Assembly (NCBI GenBank): GCA_029204225.1
Contig: CM055094.1
Coordinates: 30,745,427-30,809,426, forward strand
DNA from: Diphasiastrum complanatum
Lineage: Eukaryota; Streptophyta; Lycopodiopsida; Lycopodiales; Lycopodiaceae
DNA length: 64,000 bases
Reading direction: 5' to 3'
Position numbers and translations under genes: made by a program. Under the pieces are notes generated by a model that was given only the letters and a program-made list of their open reading frames with translations, did not search any database and was not told the DNA's origin. Shown here piece by piece: positions 34,480-45,783 of the stretch; the stretch's first letter is position 1; every line of letters begins with the position of its first letter.

Positions 34480-37236
34480 CGAAGTAGCTTAAACATACAA
34501 GTTGGAAGTGGTTGTGCTAGGTTGATATCTGTAAGCAGGTGCCTTAGCCAGATTGCCTCCTTAGTAGCATTCGTGGCAACTATGTGTTCAGATTTTGTTG
34601 ATTATAATGCCACTAAGGTTTGCTTTTGGCTATTCCAAGTGATTGGGCCTTGGTTATATAAAAATACAAATCCAGAAGTTGATCTTCTGGGATCGACATC
34701 TCCTATCCAATCCGCATCTGTGTAGGCTTCAAGAATGCTGGCAAACTGGTTGCCTCCATAGCAGATGCTGAGGTGTTTCATTGCCTGGATATACTTCATG
34801 ACCTTTGTTAGTGCCTTCCAATGGGTTACAGGAACTGGCTGAGTAAACTGATCAAATATGCAAGGTCTGGTCGTGTGCAGATCATTTTGTACATCAATGA
34901 GCCAATGATGGAGTGAAATGGGTATCGCTTCATTTCCTCTTTTTTTACGGGGTTGGCTCAGTTGGTTAGCTTGACATCCAAAGTTTTTTTGGTCTCAGGT
35001 TCGAGCCTCCCCTTGGAAACCAAGAAGCATTTCATCCTTTTCTATCTCAGTTTGAAAAGTCTATTCCTTCGATAGCTTTAGTCCAGGGTTGAGTGGAAAG
35101 TAACTTGGTTTGTAGTTGGCCATTCCATATTTTTCTAGCACGTTGGTGAGATATCGTTACTGACTGATAAAGATCAATCTGGTGGGTGGATTTTGATGGA
35201 TCTGGATTCTGAGACAATAGTGGACTAGACCCATGTCAGTCATCTTGTACTCCTGGGCCAGCATGCATTTCGTTTCCTTCATCAGAGTCAAATCGTTATT
35301 GAATAATAGGATATCATCTACACAGAGTGTGATGATGATGAAAAAATCTGATACATACTTGAAGTAGACATTTGAGTCTTCCAAGTTTGGAATGAAACCA
35401 TTTTAGATTTAAAATGCATTGATATTTTGGAACCAGGCTCTGGGTGATTGTTTCAGCCAGTAGAGAGCCTTGTGGATTTTGTATACAAAGTGTTGCTGCT
35501 TGTCGTTGAGTTCGTATCCCTCTGGCTACGACACATAGATTTTTTCTTCGATAGTTCCATTGAGGAAAGTGGTCTGGACATCCATCTGGTGGACTTCAAG
35601 GTCTGTTGCGGCTACAAAGATGAAGAGTAGGCGGATTGAAGCATGTCTGACACCTGGGCAAAGGTTTCAGAATAGTCCAGATCTGAAATCTGGGAAAAGC
35701 CTTTGGTGACTAGCCTGGCCTTGTAGTGATTTAACCTTCCTTTGGCGCTGTACTCTCCTTGAATATCCATTTGTATGGAATTGGGTTTCAGTCCTTTGGC
35801 AGCTCAGTGACTGTCCATGTTTGATTATCTGTTAGAGAATTGAATTTGGTGTCCATTGCTACTTTCCACTGGTCAGCATCATGAGTAGACATGGCCTCAA
35901 AAACGGTCGTTGGTTCCTACACAAAGTAGCAGGCCGGATCATCCATAAATCTGGATGGAGGCTGTCTTGACTGGTCCGACTTTCTAGGTGTTACTTCAGT
36001 CTTTTGATGTGGATTGACTTGTTGAGGTTCTGACTCATTGTTGGAGTCAAAGTCATTTTTTTGCAGTTGAATCCTTGGAGCGAAATTTGGGTGTTTGATC
36101 CTTGGGTCAGATTTTTCAGCAGCTTTTCCCTTGTGGTCGATGAACTGGTTTTCCACAAAAATGTCTCTACTGGTGAATGCCTTCTCGGTATCCAGATTGT
36201 AGACCTTGTATGCCTTGTGATTTGGGGAATATCTGATGAAAATCGTCTTTCTGCTTTTGTCGTCCAGCTTCTTTCTTAGATCTTCAGGAATCTGAGCATA
36301 AGCTATGCATCCAAACACTTGAATATGTTTGAGTGATGGTTTCGATCATGTCCATACCTCATAAGGTGTTTGGCCATTGTCATGGATCAATTTTGAAGAT
36401 ATGTTGCTGTAGTAACAACTTCTATCTAGAACTTTTTTGGAAGAGAGACATGGGCTAGCATGCTTGTCGCACTTTTGATGAATGTCCATTCTTCCTTTCA
36501 GCTACACCATTGGACTAAGGTGAGTAGCTTGTTGTATATTGTTGATGTATTCCGTTGGCCTTGTAGAATTCCTTGAATTTTGTGGAGATATACTCTCCCC
36601 TTCCATCTATGTGTAGATCTTTCTTTGGGTCTGATTTTCAGCAAACGCCTTGAACTGCTTGAAGAACTTGAATGCTTCGGATTTTTTCTTTCAAAAAGTA
36701 AGTATTAATCCTTCATGAGAAGTCATCGATAAAGCTTCAAAAATAGAGAGCTCCCCTTGCCGAAGCAGTCTGCATCGAGCCACAAATGTCGCTATGTACA
36801 AGGTCTAGCAAGCTCTTGGAAGTATGAATTGAGTCTTAAATGAAAGGGCTTCTAGCATGCTTGTTGATAGTATAGCTTTTGCATGGAGAAATTGGCTTGC
36901 TGACAGACGATAGACCTTGTACTAGACTCTGAGCTGACATTTGTTGAATACTATTGAAGTTGAGATGGCCAAGTTTGAAATGCCAAAGCATATCATGGTA
37001 AATCCTATCAATGGAACTAGAATTTAGTCTTTGTCTCTACTATCCACAGACACAAATTACTTACAATTTAATTCCCAAAGCTCCTCTAGTTCCAGATTAT
37101 TCTCAACAATCCCTATAGAGTTCCTCTATTTCAATTGGATAGTTCACCTTTTTCACATATACTGGATTTCTCAAAAAAAATCTATGCATCTGATTGATCT
37201 CTTGAAAATCTTATTCCTATCACTTCATCTCTCTAT
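34480..37236 (-). pseudogene. Copia F pol, reverse strand, broken
   Basis: Order on the reverse strand: pre-integrase motif WHFKLGHLNFNSIQQM near 36960-36990; integrase with damaged core 36350-36850; MFGCIAYAQIPEDLRKKLDD linker (36318-35917) including YSPNHKAYKVYNLDTEKAFT and SRDIFVENQFIDHKGK; RT about 35900-35157 with HQMDVQTTFLNGTIEEKIYV (about 35545-35600), LYWLKQSPRAWF and the catalytic LCVDDIL at about 35325; RNase H 34799-34510 with DADWIGDVDPRRSTSGFVF and NATKEAIWLRHLL. Stops and frameshifts are frequent (for example within YV*PEGY). The left end abuts the family-A LTR; the right end abuts a Gypsy-type LTR. Confidence 0.87.
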
Positions 37237-37911
37237 TGTGGGTATTTCCGTGTAAACAAATAAAATGGCCAAAAGTAGTAGAAATAAGTTGCAAGAGCCG
37301 TGGCTTCCTGCGTGTATAAGCCTATATTCCAATGAGCACTTGTAAATAAATTAATTTTGAATAAACTTGAATTTGGGCCATGTAATTAAAATGATATTAG
37401 AAGACCAAAGTTTGAGTTAGCTAAAGTTCCTAAGTTTTGTAATTAGTCAAAAGTCAAATGGTGGTAGGTGGGGTGTGCTTCTTTGTGCACCATAGATTAG
37501 TTTGTGTTTCTTTTGAAGGGTTAGGATTTACATCCTACCTTCTTGCAAGTAGCCAATAGGAAGCAAAGGGCAAGGGCCACTCCAAAGATAAAAAGGCACC
37601 TATTGTACACCATTTTACATGCTTATTGATAGGAGAAAACTCTACCAAATTGGAGAGCAAGCATCCTCGTGTGCTAATCACTCTTGCTTTTGCTTTTGTT
37701 ATGTTTGCTTATTGCTTTCCATTTCCATTGTTCTTGTTTTATTAGTTATGGCTTCTCCATTAGCATGCATATTGAGCACATGAGATAACCTCCATCTCAT
37801 CTCTTTTCTCTCCTCCTTTCACCTACTCTCAAGATGAATGCTTGTGCTTAGTGTTAGTGAAAGTAGAGTAAAAGTGGGGTAGTGTTAGTGTAGAGTTAGG
37901 AATGTTAGTGT
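37237..37911 (+). repeat. Gypsy-type LTR L, partial (copy 1)
   Basis: Begins TGTGGGTATTTCCGTG and matches 58008-58800: CGTGTATAAGCC / CGTATAAGCC, GGGCC...ATAAAAAGRCACCT, GCAAGCATCCTCGTGTGCTA and CTAATCACTCTTGCTT. The last ~130 bp of the LTR are missing, cut by the LTR of Copia E at about 37912. ATAAAAAGGCACC at 37587 is a likely TATA region. Confidence 0.8.
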
Positions 37912-38889
37912 GATGGAAGGGAAAGCTTCTGAAAGAAGTCAAACGACCTACAAGAGAAAGACAATGAATACCTGTGTTTAACAGGATCATGGATTACTTA
38001 GAAAACGTTCTAAATACATATATCTCTCTCTATAATCATAACTCTGAGGAGTCATCTATTGAATGACCTGTTCTGGTCATTTTAATCTCTATCAGATCAT
38101 CCCCTGATGTTAATCTTTGATTTTCAAATCTATTCTATCTTCAATCGCTCATTTACATTTATAACAACTGGAAGATCTTGCATTATTCTAGCTTTACATT
38201 TACAAGATCACTTAACAGCTGATTAATTGACTAATTAGAATAGTTGTTATTGAGCATGAAGACGTAGACAGCCTGTGAGAAATCCTGTGTATTTCTGTAG
38301 AGTGTCAGATTTTTCATCTGTGTAGAATTTCATGTAAAACTACAGTGTCGGGTTTTTCGTCTGTGTAGAATCTTGTGTAAAACTACACTGTCAAGTTTTT
38401 CGCCTATGTAGAAACCCGTGTAAAACTGCAGTGCCGGGTTTTTCGCCTGTGTAGAAACCCATGTAAAACTGCAGTGTCAGGTTTTCGCCTGTGTAGAAAC
38501 CCATGTAAAAATGCAGTGTCACATTTTTTGCTTTTTGTTGCCTGTCAGAAACTGCATGTAAAAATACAATGTCACTTTTTTTGCCTTTTGTTGTCTGTCA
38601 AAAACTGCATGTAAAAATGCAGCGTCGCATTTTTTGCATTTCTGAAAGTGTTTAAAAAATGGCCTAAACACCGAGTAACACAAGTGTCGCAAAAATAAAG
38701 GAGACAGTGCCGGGTTTTCCGCCTGTCAGAAGTTGTGAAAAAAAATACAGACTGTAGCAACAATTAGTCTAAAAATGCAAGCTGTTGAAATGTAGTTCAT
38801 TTTCTGCAAGTTTCATTTGAGAGAGTACAATGGAGAGAAGGAAGGAGAGCAGTTAGGAAGAGTTGGAGTAAGATTAAACTCCAACACTC
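37912..38889 (-). repeat. Copia E LTR (3' LTR), left end approximate
   Basis: The reverse strand begins TGTTGGAGTTTAATCTTACT directly after the polypurine tract AAGGGGGAG (38890-38898). It contains the tandem-repeat block 38303-38650. The inner end is inferred from where Gypsy LTR homology stops. Confidence 0.75.
38303..38650 (-). repeat. 43-bp/53-bp tandem repeats inside the Copia E LTR
   Basis: Units start at 38303, 38346, 38389, 38432, 38475, 38517, 38570 and 38623. On the + strand each reads TGTC.GGTTTTTCGCCTGTGT then AGAAACCC.TGTAAAACTGCAG. The first six are 42-43 bp, the last ones 53 bp. Similar motifs occur in the J LTR (48540-48900) and at 18180-18370. Confidence 0.92.
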
Positions 38890-39669
38890 CCCCTTAAGCT
38901 TACTGCTATGCATCTAAACTGCAATTGAGATTTATCATATCTACTAAGGTATAACATTTATCTCTAGACAATGGCTTTATCAAACTATCAGCCAACATAC
39001 TGTCTGTATGATAATAACTTAGTACAACATCTTTATTCTGAACTTTCTTTCTAAGAAAATGGAACTGAACTTCTATGTATTTAGCTCTAGCATGAGTACG
39101 TGGGTTCAGAGATAGAGCTATGCAGCTCTGATTGTCGCACTAGAGTATTGTTGGACTGATTTGTGGGAATTGCAGATTCTGCAGTAGCATTCTTAGCCAA
39201 ATTGTCTCCTTCACTGCTGATGTAGCTGCAACATATTCGGATTCTGTGGAGGAAAACGAAATGCATTTTTGCTTTCTGCTGTTCCATGAAATGGGTCCTC
39301 TTGCAAGGAAACAAATATAACATGATGTGGATTTTCTAGTATCCATGTCTCCTGCCCAGTCTGAATCTAAATAGGTGATTAGTGTGAGTGCAGCTTCTGT
39401 ATTACCATTGTAGCTCAAAGCATAGTGTTTTGAAGCTTGAATGTAGTGCTGTAACCTGGATTGGACATGTATTGAGATAGTGTGCTTACTGCATATGCTA
39501 GATCAGGTGATGTGCAAACCAAAGAATACATTATAGATCCTATGATGGACTGATAAGGACACCTGCACATTTCTTGCTGATTTGCTTGAGTTCAGGGGCA
39601 CATGTCTTTGGACAGCTTAGATCTTGGATCCATAGGTGTGTCTATGGGCTTGCAGTCCTCCATGCCATA
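38890..39669 (-). pseudogene. Copia E pol C-terminal part (RNase H)
   Basis: The reverse strand reads, from the B1 insertion point, YGMEDCKPIDTPMDPRSKLS (about 39669-39605), then after a frameshift SYNGNTEAALTLITYLDSDW and AGDMDTRKSTSCYICF (39418-39300), SSTESEYVAATSAVKETIWL, then C-DNQSCIALSLNPRTHARAKY, and MLADSLIKPLSRDK near 38945. One TAG precedes CDNQS. It continues the RT part at 46521-47161 across the B1 insertion. Confidence 0.88.
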
Positions 39670-40457
39670 TGATGAAAACCCAGAAGTTTCACACATGTGG
39701 AATGCCAATTCCAATTGTGAATGATCTTTATTAAGCTTTGTGTTTAGCACATAATCTAATTCTAGATTGAGTATCAAGATCTAGTTCAATAATTTATGAC
39801 TAAACCACAATCTAGCATGCTAGTAATCAAAGAATAGTTACTTTCATAAAGAGTGATGAAAGTACAAAGAAATTAATGCATTAGCATAGCCTCCTCCACG
39901 AGTTAGAGAGCGAGTGCAAAATTCAAGCATACAAGGTTAAAGATCCAAATTGACAAGAAGTAGCTTCAATGCTTGGTTCATCATAAAAAATTGTGAGAGA
40001 TCTCTCATACATTTATGGTGGATGAAATAGCTCGAGGTAGAGCTAGCACTCATCTACTTTGTTCCACATCTAAAAGTGCAAACTAACAAACTAGTGACAT
40101 ACGTCACTTTACATGCATATCTATCTACCTACTTCTACCATGTGGCAATTTCTAAACTAGAATTGTCCAAATCACTATGCATGTGTCCATTACACTTTGT
40201 GCATGCTTTGCATGTCACTTTGGAACACTCACAATCTTTGCATGTGATATGACTCGTATTTCTATAAGCCTATAATTGACATTTCTATGCCAAACTTCTA
40301 TATGCATGTTGTACTTGACCAACTAGATCTCATATAACCATGTAGCTCGAGTTTTTTCTAGGTCAAATTTGGCATTTTCAATATGGAACATTACATACAC
40401 GTAGAAAAAACTTTTTCATAGCCAAAAGTCAAGATAGATGATTTTCCATTTTCAACT
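39670..40457 (-). repeat. Copia B1 3' LTR
   Basis: The match to 45784-46515 is nearly complete, with one notable extra segment of about 45 bp near 39865-39910 (TACAAAGAAATTAATGCATT and GTTAGAGAGCGAG). The reverse-strand start is GTTGAAAATGG, a lost T of the expected TGTTGAAAATGG. The polypurine tract AGGAGGAGA lies at 40458-40466. Confidence 0.93.
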
Positions 40458-40763
40458 CTCCTCCTAAAAATTAATCTATGTTGACATGAACATGGATCTT
40501 GGAACTAATCCAAGATTGGCTCTATGCCAATGAGTTTCTCTCTCATGAAGTGATGTGCAACTTCGATGTGCTTGCTCCTTGCATGGAATATTGGGTTGTT
40601 GGCATGGGCTTGAGCTTTGCACAAAGTCTTGCCTTATATTTGTTGATTGTGCCATCTTGATTATATTTGACTCAAAAAATCCATTTGCATCTCGGTAGTG
40701 TGCTTGTTGGATGGAAGATCCACAAGCTCCCATGTCTTGTTGGTTATCAAAGCATCATTTTTT
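40458..40763 (-). pseudogene. Copia B1 pol remnant: RT start fused to RNase H end
   Basis: The reverse strand reads DALITNKTWELVDLPSNKH (about 40755-40700), damaged RT start ending KTLCAKAQ, then directly NPIFHARSKHIEVAHHFMRE and KLIGIEPI before a stop at about 40515. Compared with B2 (53280-54500) the RT palm and most of RNase H are deleted. RT-minus, so B1 could not mobilise itself. Confidence 0.85.
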
Positions 40764-41187
40764 TGTAAAAATTTACAGCAAATAAGGATCCTAAAACACT
40801 TGAAATGATGAGAGAAACAATAGATTATGATTCCATAAAATTAGCACAAGTTGCACCATCAAAATCCATCAATAATCTATGCTTGAACCTCACTAAATGG
40901 CCCAAATCCTTGAAGAAGCCTTCCCACGTGTGAAAGTATGGCCTCCCACAGCCTGAGAACTGTACACCAGACCCACATTCAATCCTATAATGATTAGGAA
41001 TCACAAGAACTCAAAGAATTAAGAACATAGAGAGCAATTGCACTAATATGAGAGAAAAATCATGAAGTTGCTTGATTGATTTTGGTGAGAGATCATCACC
41101 TATATATACATGATCCATCATAGTTTTGGACAGGTATGAGTTGCCCTAAACCTATCCCTAATGCTAATTTTTGTGTATCTTTCATCC
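40764..41187 (-). repeat. Element H 3' LTR, truncated
   Basis: It matches 41973-42391 from TTTGTAAAAATT.ACAGCAAAT to ATCTTTCATCCCT. The remaining part of the LTR is absent and the sequence passes straight into RNase H. The junction shares AGGGA with the missing segment's edge. Confidence 0.88.
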
Positions 41188-41972
41188 CTCTCAAAGTGAT
41201 GATCTGAACTTCATAAAAGATGTCTTTTGAAGTGGTTTAGTAAGTAGATCAACTACACATTCATTTCTTGGAACATGCTCCAAAGCAATCTCCTTGGCTT
41301 GCACCATTTCTCTCACAAAGTGATGGCATATCTTAATATGCTTAGATCTTGCATGGAAGATTGGGATAGAAACAAGGTGTTGGGCTGATATATTGTCATT
41401 GTAGATGATTGGTGCCTCCTCTGAATCCATGATCTTCAGCTCCACCAATAATCTCTTGATCCAAAGAACCTCCTTTGTAGTGGTTGTCAAAGCTTTGTAC
41501 TCTATCCAATCACAAGCAAAAATTGATCAAAATTGATGAGAAATTTATCTAATTTGATGCATAAGTCAAGCAATGGTTGAAATGAACCTAAATCACTTTC
41601 AGAGGTGTCCTCTACACCTTAGAATAGTTTTTAAGAGTTCCAAAATCTCTGATCTTCCCTCTCCTTGAATGCTAGAAAGCCTCCTCTATGAAATCACCTC
41701 CAAAACTCGCTTAGAAATCAATGCTTGGAGCAAGCAAAACTTGCTATCTTGGTAATGTGATTGAATTCAACTTTGCCTCTGGTTTTAGACACCTAAACAC
41801 CTGCAAATGAAGTCACACAACACCAATCTCCAATGGATTTTACTCACTTTGAATTCTAGAATCAATGCTAGATACTAAGATCCAATCTACACAAGATTTA
41901 GATCAAAAATTGTGATCAAATTGAATGAAAAGCAAGGATTTAGCTCATTTCAGCCTTTAGGCTATGATACCA
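41188..41972 (-). pseudogene. Element H internal remnant: RNase H C-terminus plus leader
   Basis: The reverse strand 41490-41191 encodes 99 codons in frame: TTTTKEVLWIKRLLVELKIM, NDNISAQHLVSIPIFHARSK, HIKICHHFVREMVQAKEIAL and CVVDLLTKPLQKTSF. It is very close to the B-family RNase H end. The rest (41500-41972) is 5' leader. All gag, protease, integrase and RT are missing, so H is a short defective derivative of a B-like element. Confidence 0.85.
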
Positions 41973-42652
41973 TGTAAAAATTATAGCAAATAAGAATCCT
42001 GAAATACTTGAAATAATGATGGAAACAATAGATTATGATTCCATAAGCTAGCACAAGTTGCACCATCAAGATCCACCAATAATCTATGCTTGAACCTCAC
42101 TAAATGGCCCAAATCCTTGAAGAAGCCTTCACACGTGTGAAAGTACGACCTCCAATAGTCTGAGCATTGTACACCAGACCCACATTCAATCCTATAATGA
42201 TTAGGAATCACAATAACTCAAAGAATTAAGAACTTAGAGAGCAATTGCACCAATATGAGAGAAAAATCATGAAATTGCTTGATTGATTTTGGTGAGAGAT
42301 CATCACCTATATATACAAGATTCATCACGATTTTGGGCAGGTATGAGTAGCCCTAAACCTATCCCTAATGGTAATTTTGGTGGATCTTTCATCCCTACCA
42401 GGTTAGGGTTGGAATCTTGGGGATCCCTCAACAATGTAAAAACTACCAAAAATAGCTCCTACTTTTTCTCTCTTGTATCTAAGCATGATTTGGACTCATT
42501 CCAAAGGTTTTATCACTTAGGTCAACTTGAGAACATCCTTATGAATGGAATACTATGCTATTTGGCACGTGTGACAAGCCACATCATGACCACCTAACTA
42601 TTTACAAGTCATATGACCAAAACTAGTCAAGCTAGAATTGTAAATTTTAACA
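41973..42652 (-). repeat. Element H 5' LTR
   Basis: 680 bp, TG...CA on the reverse strand, followed by the primer site at 41960-41972. A TATATATACAAG box occurs at about 42308-42319. Confidence 0.85.
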
Positions 42653-43501
42653 ATATTTGCTTCATGGCTGAAAACCATTCTTTTGATTTGAGTGCGTCTT
42701 GAATATCCTTTGGCTCTTCATGTGAGATAAAATAAGCATAACTAGTGGAATCAATATTCATTTGTTTTCCTTCACCATAAGAAAGTCTCTTAGGCTCGGA
42801 TCTTTCTCTTAGTGATCTTCTAGGTGAGAAGATTCGAGGTGACTCCTCCTCAATTCTCGACCCCATCCCTCCATGATAATCTTCAAGAGATACAATAAGA
42901 GATCCTTCTTGAGACTCTTTGATCTCGGCCTCATCAAAGATATATTTTTGGTCTTCATGAAATATAACATCTCTACTCTCAATTGTGATTGAGGTAGAGG
43001 GAACATAAATTCTGTATGTCTTCTTGTTGGATGAATATCCAACCATGATTCCTTTGCATGAATTTGGATCATCTTTTCTCTTTGTTTCCAAGGGAATATG
43101 CACAAAACAAGTCCACCCAAAAACTCTAAGGTGTTCAGCCTTGGGCTTTTTCTTGAACAAGACTTCATATGGTGTTCTTCCTACAAGAGTATTGTGAGGT
43201 AATCTATTGCACAAATAATTTGCAAAATTTATTGCTTCTCCCCAAAATTCAATAGGCAAAGAAGCTTCAATTTGAATTGCTTTAGCACATTCACATAAGG
43301 ATCTATTTTCTCTTTTGGCAACCCCATTTTGAGATGGGGAATAAGCACAAGAAATTCTATTTTGATCCATTCACTCTCATAATAATCATGGAACTTATTG
43401 GAGATGTATTCACCTCCTCCATCACATCTCAAAGCTTTAACTTTAAAAGAAAATTGTTTCTCTACATAAGCTTTGAAAACTAGGAAGTTATCAAACACCA
43501 T
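42653..43501 (-). pseudogene. Copia B1 integrase and linker
   Basis: Reverse-strand frames: FKAYVEKQFSFKVKALRCDG then GEYISNKFHDYYES (about 43490-43370), a one-base frameshift, then SCAYSPSQNGVAKRENRSLC, LPIEFWGEAINFANYLCNRL, LRVFGWTCFVHIPLETKR, MVGYSSNKKTYRIYVPST, IESRDVIFHEDQ and up to KEWFSAMK, where element H interrupts. The D,D-35-E core is partly lost because the segment before VFDNFL is deleted compared with 52330-52440 in B2. Integrase would insert element cDNA; this copy cannot be functional. Confidence 0.87.
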
Positions 43502-43893
43502 AGTGAAAAATGAACATCCAAGTGTATTAAATGCAATGGATGAGTAATCTTGATAGAAGACCTTTGATATGGCTTTCTATGTGATTTTGCAATAGCACAA
43601 GCCTCACATGGCTTGATATCTTTGGAAAGTGATCTTGGTAGGCCAATAGCCTTATCATTCTTGATCATAGAAAGCATCGATTTGAAATTGGGATGTTCCA
43701 ATCTCCTATGCCATAACTCCTCCTTAGAGATAAGAGCAATTTCACAGAAAATTGCATCCTCAAAAGGATTTAGCTTGAAGATGCCACCATATCTAGATCC
43801 ATGAGCTAGGACCTCATCATCTTTCTTTATAATGCAAGTATTGAAATTGAATTTCACATCACAACCACAATCAAGTAACTTTCCAAGAAGCAA
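43480..43893 (-). pseudogene. Copia B1 pre-integrase segment
   Basis: The reverse-strand frame reads LLGKLLDCGCDVKFNFNTCI, then ELWHRRLEHPNFKSMLSMIK and CEACAIAKSHRKPYQRS (zinc-finger H-H-C-C of integrase), ending LIHLDVHF. About 70 bp present in B2 (VLALSNVLFIPKLTKDLIS) are deleted just upstream, putting it out of frame with gag-protease. Confidence 0.85.
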
Positions 43894-44992
43894 GTTTCAA
43901 AGGAATATTGCCAATTCCTTCAATAGAGCACTCATGATCATTTGCTGTATAAATAGATCTTTTAGATCCTTCATAAGGTACAAGTAAATCAAAAGATTTC
44001 TTAGAGCAACACATATGTGATGAAGCACCACTGTCGATGTACCATGCTCCATCCTTCTTGAAAGGTGCTGAAGAAAAACTCGAGACCATGAGAGATCCCT
44101 CACCATCACTTGCTATATAGTCTTCTTCTTTCTCATTAGAGAGATTTGCTTGTTTGAGTTGATTTTTCTTTTTGAAGCAATTAGAGGCATAGTGCCCCTT
44201 CTTGCCACAAAAGAAACACTTTTCTTTCTTCTTCTTGGTCGTCAAAGTAGAAGGATGAGTTGTGTCATCTTCTCCTCCATCTTGATCTTTGTCCTTTGCT
44301 TTGTCTTTGTTGAAGGCTTGTAAATAATGATTCTTTCTCCTCCCTTTATGCTTGTCCTTGACAAAGAGAGCTTTGTCACTTCCAATATGCCTGAGTTTGT
44401 TCATCCTTGAAAGTTTGTAACTTTGCCTTGCTTCTTCAAATATAAGAATTCCTTGAAGAGTCTCCAAATTGGGCAACTCTTCCTTTATGGCAAAGGACTG
44501 AACAAGATTATCATAGTCTTCTTTTAAGCCATTAAGAATGAATTGTACTAGCTCATCTTGGTTGATTGTGACACCAACACAAGCAAGCTCTCTATGAAGG
44601 TCTTTTACTCTTAGAACATAATTTGATGCACTCTCCTCACTTCTTTGAAAATTTTGAAAAATCTGATTTCTAAGAGTAAGAATTCTAGAAGTATTCTTAG
44701 CTTCATAGATTAACTTAAGTGCATCCCAGGCTTCTTTAGCAGTGGTGCAAGAACCTATCTCTCTTAGAATTTCATTAGATACATTCATCTTAATTACATG
44801 TAAAGCCATCCTAGCTCTCTTCTTAAATTTTGGTATTTCAAGTTGAGCCTGAGGCTCCTCCTCAATACCAAGTACTATATCCATTACATCTTGGAGTATA
44901 AGAATAGACTTCATCCTAACCTTCCAGATTGAATAATTGGAGGTACTTAGTCTTTCACTTGCTTCTAAGAGATATCCTCCTACTGAAGCCAT
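43871..44992 (-). CDS. Copia B1 gag-protease ORF, intact 373 aa
   Basis: ATG 44992 starts MASVGGYLLEASERLSTSNY. Domains: gag DUF4219-like SNYSIWKVRMKSILILQDVM (residues about 18-38), UBN2 core TTAKEAWDALKLIYEAKNTS (about 82-103) through LVQSFAIKEELPNLETLQGI, a lysine-rich linker, zinc knuckle CFFCGKKGHYASNC (about 259-272), then protease WYIDSGASSHMCC (about 318-330) with the catalytic DSG. The frame ends early at LASWKVT because of the 70-bp deletion noted in the next segment. It is the longest intact transposon ORF of the window. Gag would package element RNA; the protease part is truncated. Confidence 0.9.
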   Translation of the reverse strand: MASVGGYLLEASERLSTSNYSIWKVRMKSILILQDVMDIVLGIEEEPQAQLEIPKFKKRARMALHVIKMNVSNEILREIGSCTTAKEAWDALKLIYEAKNTSRILTLRNQIFQNFQRSEESASNYVLRVKDLHRELACVGVTINQDELVQFILNGLKEDYDNLVQSFAIKEELPNLETLQGILIFEEARQSYKLSRMNKLRHIGSDKALFVKDKHKGRRKNHYLQAFNKDKAKDKDQDGGEDDTTHPSTLTTKKKKEKCFFCGKKGHYASNCFKKKNQLKQANLSNEKEEDYIASDGEGSLMVSSFSSAPFKKDGAWYIDSGASSHMCCSKKSFDLLVPYEGSKRSIYTANDHECSIEGIGNIPLKLASWKVT

Positions 44993-45769
44993 TATTGTGA
45001 AGACTACTTGTAAATGGACAACAATATGTTTGAGCTTGTTCTTGATAAACTAAATGTTGCTACACTTCTCACTATAGGAATTTTCAAGAAAGGTGTACTA
45101 CCAAATCCTATGTGAAATCTTGCAACTGAATTTGAGATAGGTCTCAAATATTCCAACAATACAAAGCAAACTAGATCAACCTCTCAACTTGAATTGGAGT
45201 ATAGACAAATTTTGGTTCTTTCTTCTTTGACACGTGTGAACTGTTCAAAGACAACACAATTGATTCAAAAAATAATCAAATTGATTGAAGCAATGTAATA
45301 ACTGACTCAAAACTTTGTCTAGATCTCGAGTTTGTTGGATTGATATACACAAGGACTGGATTTTGAACCTGACAAGCAAAATTTGAATCAAATAGAAAAG
45401 TGATCACTCAGATTTTGGAACTCTCCCTATCCTTCTTTATGAGCTTATAGCTCAAGATAGACACATCAGATTGATTTGAAAACAATTGCTATGGAAAGAT
45501 ACCTCACTAGCTTTTTATCAAGCTATAACATCAATATCTTTGGACCTATAATAAAGGAAATAAAGAGGTTTGAAATATATTGATTTTCACATGTGTGGAA
45601 TTCCATAATTCCGTACACTTCCAGTTTTGGTCTGAAAAACTTGATCCTAACCTCTTTGATCCAAACACTTTTCTAGAAAAGGTAGAGAAAAGTGAAAAAC
45701 AACTTCCTTGCTTGAATATCACTCAAAATTTCTTACATAGACAATGATAATAGCATGCAAAGCTTAATT
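44993..45769 (-). other. Copia B1 5' leader
   Basis: Untranslated region between the primer site and gag, with no ORF of note. It resembles 50027-50780 of B2. Confidence 0.7.
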
Positions 45770-45783
45770 TGGCTCTGATACCA
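45770..45783 (-). other. Copia B1 primer-binding site
   Basis: The reverse complement is TGGTATCAGAGCCA, directly after the LTR end CATCA. Confidence 0.9.

Larger units (their letters stand above)
40764..42652 (-). mobile_element. Copia-type element H nested in B1, internally deleted
   Basis: The 5' LTR (right) is 41973-42652, beginning TGTTAAAATTTACAATTC and ending TTTTTACA on the reverse strand. Primer site TGGTATCATAGCC lies at 41960-41972. Internal region 41188-41972. The 3' LTR (left) 40764-41187 lacks the first ~250 bp. Inserted where B2 reads KEEYDALMANKTW. Probable target duplication ATATT at 42653-42657, degraded to a T-run at 40759-40763. Confidence 0.85.
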
